Positions 57,301 to 64,000 of a stretch of 64,000 nt of DNA are shown piece after piece. The stretch is from positions 20,394,745 to 20,458,744 of the forward strand of contig CM075102.1 in NCBI GenBank assembly GCA_037576195.1, given 5' to 3'. This stretch comes from Phytoseiulus persimilis. Lineage: Eukaryota; Arthropoda; Arachnida; Mesostigmata; Phytoseiidae. A program made the translations under genes and the position numbers. Under the pieces are notes generated by a model. That model was not told the origin of the DNA and did no database searches. It saw only the letters and a list, made by a program, of their open reading frames with translations. How positions within the stretch are numbered: the stretch's first letter is position 1; every line of letters starts with the position of its first letter.

Positions 57301-60300
57301 TGATTCTTGTGGCGCTCAAGTGACCTCGAGTGCTAACCTGGATCTCTCCGATCGTCATCGATCGAAAGAGGAATCAGAGGTTGCTGATCCTATCCTCATG
57401 GAGGCTGGTCGCTCTCCGGTCACCGGAGCACTTTTCGTAACGGACAAAAGTACACAGCCCGCACATATCGATGATGGGAGATCTCGTTCTTTCTTCCCGT
57501 CGTCTCGCTCTGAGCCGTTCGGAAAAGATATTCGTCGGGGAATCGTGCCCCGTAGTAATCTGAGTGTCGAGCTTCTTAATGCGTCACTCCCACGCAACGG
57601 AGCACCAGGTTTCCTCCTTCACTGCGGCAATGAACTTGACACTTCTGACACGTGAGGCGATTAGGAAGTTCGAGTCGGTTGTGAATTATGAGCAAGATCT
57701 GCTCCTCCAAGCGCTCCCGGTCGCGACTCTCTGGAGTCGGCTTGAGTATCCGTTGTCGAATCTGACCTTCGATCTCCGCCTCGCCTCGCTCAGTGTCGAT
57801 ACAATGGTCGTAGAAAAGCACAAACGCGAGGAATTCACTCGGAGAGAAGCTTCCGCGGAAGGAGGAACCACGGAAATCACTGGCGAACACTCCCAGAATC
57901 AGCGGAGGAGTGTTTTCGGTTCCCGGAATAACCAGATTACTTTTGCCGCAGATATTCGCGTGGCTAATGTTGGCATTGCTTGTGCGGGAAGTTCTTGCGT
58001 TTGGCACTGTTGATGTATGTGGCTCCAACCCGCACATCAAGCTTGCGACACAATCGGTCATGCAGGAGCCACAGCACGGTCACAGAGAACAACGAAGTCA
58101 TTCAGGAGCTCCTCAACGTCGTCGAACGACGCCCCTGTCATTCCTCGCCATGCACTTCCGGAGTGGATTTACATCACTTTCGATCCTTCGAATCCTCCCG
58201 AACTTTTAGCTCTGGTCCTCGGCTAGATACGACCCTCATTCGAACCGCTCGAAACTACCGCGGTCCTGGAACGTTTCGAGAACAGAAGATGAACGACCGC
58301 CCGCACATGTTTCCGTGCGCTCCACATTCTCCCAGGTTCTGTCGATTCTCTCCAGTTCAGCCCGCCGAACGAGTTTCCCCGCTTCAGAATCGCTGGTACG
58401 AGAACAGCGGGTGTTCTCGTCGAGTTAGACCCCGTAGTCGGGAGAAAGGACCCTTCCCACTTCCACGTCGATGGGATGATTGGATTACCTTCATAGAAAA
58501 TCAGGGTCGAGATGGGGGGAGAGTTGAGCTGTCCTTGCGAGCGTTTCTTTGACCGGACGGGCTGCGACATCCTCGTGTTCTCATCGAACTGAGTCGCTCC
58601 TCCAAAGTCTCAACTGGGACAGTCGAGATGCTCGTTCCCACTCTCTCGGAGAACTCCAACTAAGATTCCGTTGATTCCCCTGAATTGGGACGCGAAGTGA
58701 AGATCCTCGTCTCCGGCCGCTTCGCTCCAACTTGCTCGGACGAACTGTCACTCACTCAGCCAATTCAATAAGTCATCCTCTTCTCGCTCCTGTTCATCTT
58801 CATCCTTTCACCGGATGCTGGTCTCGTCCTCGAGGTCCTCTCTGATCCCGGAACCTTTTTCAGCCGTTTTTTCCCAGCCGGAGCGGAGTGAGGGCTTTCG
58901 CTGTATCGTTCTCCCCTCGTCGTTTCAAACGATTCGAGCCGCGACCGCCAACCAACGGCTGAGGCTCTCGAGGCCACTTTCGGGAAACCCGTTTGCCGAA
59001 GCCCGATTCAGGTGGGGAGTCCGTCTCTCGACTCCTCCGACCGCCCCGTTAACCAAAACTGTGAACAATGACGCTCGTGAGTCTTTCTCGGTTGGCTCCG
59101 CGAACAGCTGATGTATTTACAGCGTCTTATTAGATCAAGTTCGCAGTTGTATCGCGGAGGCGGGCGGCGTATGGCTCTCAGGAGAGACATCGAAGAGAGC
59201 CCAGAAACTACGACATCACGTTCCACTACGCGCGGGAAGTACAGAGGGAACGAAGTGACAAACAATGCGCCAACATTACCGATCCGACACAATGTTTCTC
59301 AAGAAATTCATTTCTTCTTTCCTTCAGGTGTGGTCCCAATGAGGGCTCTCTCGTACGTGAAACGAATCCGCTGAGGGATTCAACGACGAGGGTATTACGA
59401 GGGAAAACACTACGTGTTCCTGTTTGTTCACTCCTTCCGTCGTCTCTTCGCTTGGCGAACTAACCCGCTCTCTGATTATGCCATGCGCTGCTCACTCGAC
59501 TAAGTTGGTCGGAGATTGCATCTTGTCATTGAAGCACCTTTCTTTTCTTCGTTTGGGGGGTCTCTAACCTTTCCTGGAAGTTCCAGCCCGTGCCCCCCTG
59601 TCCAAAGAGGGTATGCTAGCCCGACACCATTCCCCCCATGACGAATGTGTGGCTTTTGCCGTTTATTTTCATCGTCGTGGACGAAGACAACGCCCGACAG
59701 TATTGTTCTAAACATGAACAGGCTTTGAGGCCCCACCGAAATCCCAGCAGAGGATCGCGACAGGTTCTCGGGAACTCACCCTGGAGGGACGCAGGGGAGA
59801 AAAATCTCGGCTGATCGGATCCTCGCCCCCCTCCGGCGTTGGAATGGAAATCAGCAATGAACATGGGAGTTCAGCAGCTGTGCAGGACATATGCACGATT
59901 ACGGCGCGGGGGAAATGCGATAGAAAAACGCGTGAAAGAGAGAAAAAAGAAATACGGCGACCACCTCCCGTCGTGCGGCTCGAGAAGCCTGACCCGAACT
60001 TAAAAACTCGACGAATACGAAGACATACCGCGGACGAAACGGAGGCGGATGACGACGACGACGAAACCAAACTGTTCGAGACCCCGTAACCGAGGAGCTG
60101 TGATAAAAACAAACTTGTGTTCGCCACGTATTTTTTCGCTCTTCTGCGGACATCCGTGCGGCGGGGCTCGAGAAGTGTTATCCACTGTCCTCATTCATCT
60201 CAAACGGGGCCGGGAACATTTCAAGTCGGGGCTCATGACATTGAATGCTCGCGATCTCCTCGTATTACGAGTCGAGGATCTAGTCGGCCGTCTGGCGAAA

Positions 60301-63300
60301 TCCTGCTAACGTGTTCCCGGTGAGGGAAGCTATGGAATTTGAACGCTCCGCTCTGTAGCGTTCCGACGGTCAGGTGCCGTCCACTTACGCCGATTCGCTT
60401 CCTCCATCAGAAAGCTCCCCCGAGAGTTGACAATCCTCTCGACGGTATGCACGAATCGAAGAGATTATCCCTAATGGATGTGAGGGGAGTTTTCCTCTGC
60501 TCCAAAACAGTGATTTAACCTCATGAGTCCCCTGCATGGACTTGGCTGAGAGCAGCCGGGAAGTAACCTGGTGACGTCGGCGCTCCTCGCTGCGGCTCAG
60601 CTGGCAAGAATGCGAAATATGGCGTACCAGACAGGGGGAAGCTTGTCGAAAACATTGGACGCATCGAAACCCATATGAGGCGCTATTTAGTGAAATATCG
60701 CCTCTGAGATAGTACGCAGCCCGCTGGAGGGAACCCATTCCGGTGCAGATTTTTCTTCCGCCAAAAGCTGAGCCATCGCGAGCTCAGAGGGCCACGCAAC
60801 TAGCGCATTTGTCACCTTTCATTGAGTTCTACTGCAGGAAGTTTTTTCTTCATAAAGAAACGAAGAACACGCTCCGACTGTTGCTCCTCATGACCCGGTG
60901 ATATTTCCTCGTATCCGTGCTACTCGCGCGGCGCCCCCGGAGCCGCTTCCGCGGTTATTTATGCGCGTCGATCGTTTGACATCTATTGGCGACTCCGACC
61001 TCCTGACGGCGCATATCGAGTAACATTTTCATCTCCTTCCAAAGGATATCAGAGAATTTAGTCAGCGTTCACATGTGCGCATGGTGCCGAATTTTCCCAG
61101 TTTCGTGGAACCCCATGCCGGAATCACACCTCTAAAAGGGTCAGCTGAGAACACTGCCGCACGATTGCGTTTCCTGAGGACGGAGCTTCGTCAGCTACCG
61201 TACTTCGGCCGCTTGGGCGAATCGGATGCCCGATAACGCTTCATTCGCTCGGCATATTCCTCCGTCATCTCCTAGTTCGAAATTCGCGGCTCGAAGATCA
61301 TCGTCTGACTGACGACTCGTGGGTTTTCCTCGCGCAAAAGAGCATCGCTGGCCAACCCTCGACCGCCAGCCCACAAATGAGGTCGAGTTCCACGTCACCT
61401 GTCTCGAGCTATGGGAGACCAGGCTCACCTGGGTCGGTCGGTCGGCAGCTGCAGTTGACACTCGGGCTCGCCAAAATGTCATGATGTGAACGAAAGAGGA
61501 AGATGGCTCGGGCTGTCCCGTTTATTTTTTCCCAACGAGTCTAAACTCCCTCCGTGCCCGTGTCGTTCCTTTCTGCTGCGTTGATCCTCCTTCCGTTCGT
61601 TCGTCCGTCCATCCATCCGTCCGTCCCGGACACCTGCTCTCACCCTGGCGGGGCGCGGAAACAATTTTAACCAAATCATCTGCCAGTCCAAAAGTTAGCA
61701 GCACTCACTCCAAACGTCCACCAGCCTGCAGTTGAGCGAAAATGGTCGCTCTCATTTTTTTTGTTCTGTTCCAGACAGCGACTTCCGATAGAGCGGTCTC
61801 CCACTTCGCCACTGTTAATGGTGATGATAATCAAGACGGATGGACGATTTGCGGACGACGTCGTCGAACCTGCCTCTTGCCTAGTCTGCCTCTCAGCTCC
61901 CTGATCTGTTTTCTCCTGGGCGACTACCGACTCAACGAGGGAACAGAATATGAGGACGCTTCGGCGCGCGGTGCCGAAAACGAGAAATACCGTCTTCTTC
62001 CACATTTTAGCAGTTCTAATACGGGAAGCAGCCTTCGGGTCGTCACTCTGTGTTCCGAATGGCCCTGGCCACATCCTGAGCCTGAATGTTCCTCCTCCGC
62101 GCCTGACGTCGAGAATTCAGTGGTCGAATTCGGTGGGCCAAGACGAGATACATGGGAATTTGAGAAAACACCTCATTCCGATGTATGTCTATACCTGGCT
62201 TCGATGTAAGAAGGGCTCCTGGTTCGAATGCAACCCACCAGGAGCCGCTAGCTATCGTGGTTCCCGAGATGATCGGAATTTCATCGGAAAATATCGATCA
62301 GGGTAGTCCGTTTGGGCACCTACTGGCCTCTCAGACCGCTGATAGCCGAGGCCAACTGACCTGCGGTTGCTCTCCTCGGGCTCTAATTCCATGATTCTAC
62401 ACGTGCCGCTTCCCGGGGAAAATGATATGTGACCGGGATCAAAAGATACTCTAACCACATTGAAATGGTGATCAATGAAACAGACCGTAGACGGGAGACA
62501 CTAGTGTCGATTACCGAATGTATGACCAATGTTCGCTGGGCGCAGGGCTGGGAGCCGCTAAGCCCCGTGGATTCCATCGAGGATGCGGCGAGGCTCAAGC
62601 CTCTAATACCCTCAATATCCTCCTTGTTTCCAGCGGGTTTTCCGCATTGGTGTGTCCCTTGATCACGAAACGTCGCTGATGCTCGGCTCTATTCACTGAG
62701 ACGGCGAAAATGCTCCATTGGCATTGGAGGCTTGCTTATTGGGATACGTATGATTAACGAGACGCCTCTGCAAGCACAGGCGGGCGCACTCATGTAAACA
62801 AACCTGGTGGTATCGAACCAGCCGTCTAAACGACCGCCCGTGCGGTTCGAACAAGAAGTGTACATATCCAAGCAACATTGACGGATTCTCCCAGAAATAA
62901 CGAATAGAGAGCGTTCTTTCCGGTGAGGTCAAAACGTGAGCCGAAATCACTCATCTCGTCCCTGTGGTGTTTTGCACCCTTCGCAAGGGAGTGTTCTATG
63001 CATATACTATTAGCTGAGCACGCAGTTGTCAGCGGTTGCAACGTGCCAGAATCGGCCTTCGGGGCTTCAGAGAACGTGATCAGGAGAATAATACGAAGGC
63101 ATTCGCGCAAAATCGATTGGAGGGCTTCACCGTTCTCCGTCCCTCGTCGTCTCCTCCGACCTGCTGTCGTAACCCCCGCTTGGCTCTTCGAAATGCGGCA
63201 ATGAGCATTAACGGCACCGATTGATTAACCTTTCGTCGTCGGACTGAAACCCTATTTGAATGCTGCGAAATAGGCGAGGTGAGTGGAGGTACGAGAATGG

Positions 63301-64000
63301 ATCACTCCGGCATTCTGTCATTTTCGTCGATCGTTCGCAAAAAAACAACATTCGAGCGACCGTGTCACCGTCAACGATCCGCTTCTTCTGAGTTGCCAGA
63401 GGTGAATTACAACGGTCTCGGATTCCAATCTTCCATGGAGCCCAGATCAAACGGGCAGAATGCCTCCAAGGTTCTCTCATATCTTGACATGGTCTGCCGT
63501 CGAAGCATAGAACAAATTACCCGAGCGGCGAAATGTTCCATCGGATTCCAAGGGAAAACTGCTCAGCCTGAACGGGGTTCGAATGCACTCGGTTTTCCCG
63601 GAAGGCTCTATGACTCGAGACCTCCCGAAGTAGAAATCACGATTCCTCGCTGCTTTCCCAGAGAAACACACGCAATGTTCTGTCTTCAAAGAAGCGAGCC
63701 GGATGCTTCCGGGAGAATAAGTCCGACCGAGAGATCGATGTGACTGACTTTGAAGACTCTTGTGACAAACCCGCTCTCCATTGATCACATCATTGTGGAC
63801 GCAGGAACACGATGCAGCGTCGCAGGCTCGTTGTTGGGAATAGATCCTCGGAGCAGCGGCAAAAGCCGAATCTCGGGAACGGGATGCGCGCTGAAAACTC
63901 CATTTCAATGCTTCCCAACGAACACAAGAGGCTGAGTCTGCCTCCATTTGGCACAGATACCAGTGGTACTCTTATAGTACTCGCTGTGCGCCGCTCCGAA
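51374..64000. other. Region upstream of SCYL2 without a recognisable gene
   Basis: No family match on either strand. Neighbouring minus-strand frames at 55645-55190 and 55179-54853 and both strands at 57320-58061 are open over longer stretches, but I cannot name them. A (CGTC/CATC)n tract lies near 61593. The SCYL2 promoter and any 5' untranslated exon should lie here or further right; I could not place them. Confidence 0.55.
61593..61626 (+). repeat. Imperfect (CGTC/CATC)n tetranucleotide tract
   Basis: CGTTCGTTCGTCCGTCCATC and further related units, upstream of SCYL2. Confidence 0.75.

Noticed and set aside
57320-58061. Overlapping open frames on both strands
   Set aside because: Neither strand shows a family match or paired splice sites; opposite frames of similar length are expected by chance at this base composition.

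Overview
This is eukaryotic nuclear DNA, about half G+C, with spliced genes and GT-AG introns. One gene can be recognised with confidence: SCYL2, the SCY1-like pseudokinase and HEAT-repeat protein of clathrin-coated vesicle traffic. It lies on the minus strand. The protein match and the type of mobile element fit a metazoan, most likely an arthropod. A mite or other chelicerate is a guess, not something the sequence proves.

Layout. From 1 to about 22,740 I see no gene I can support, only simple repeats and short chance reading frames. SCYL2 runs from right to left from 51,373 (first ATG that fits) to 22,780 (in-frame TAA, with AATAAA 31 bases further on). It has eleven coding exons that I joined by hand; every junction keeps the frame and has GT/AG ends. 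They give a protein of 632 residues: a degenerate kinase domain (exons 1-5) and then HEAT-like helical repeats (exons 6-11). The long disordered C-terminal tail of vertebrate SCYL2 is not found in the window. The last exon carries both a stop with a poly(A) signal and a perfect 5' splice site, so two ends are possible. From 51,374 to 64,000 (upstream of SCYL2) I recognise no gene; the promoter and any 5' untranslated exon must lie there or beyond.

The most unusual part is in the 18.3 kb first intron, at 45,128-50,805. It has the marks of a non-autonomous Helitron (rolling-circle transposon) in concatenated form. It begins A|TC with a TATATATATAAAAA-type tip and ends in a 7-bp GC hairpin plus CTAG|T. 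Inside are two apparently identical 333-bp 5'-end units, then two apparently identical 2,506-bp units joined head to tail, CTAG directly against TC. Each 2,506-bp unit is mostly a 45-bp minisatellite of about 51 copies with a 360-bp higher-order repeat. The long reading frames in this array on both strands are a by-product of a period divisible by three.

Smaller observations: all the long homopolymer tracts are C on the plus strand (six runs of 12-21), with no G run longer than six noticed. A few open stretches on the minus strand (41,145-40,516; 35,445-34,804; 55,645-54,853; 3,990-3,634) could be decayed elements or unrecognised exons but are within what chance allows.
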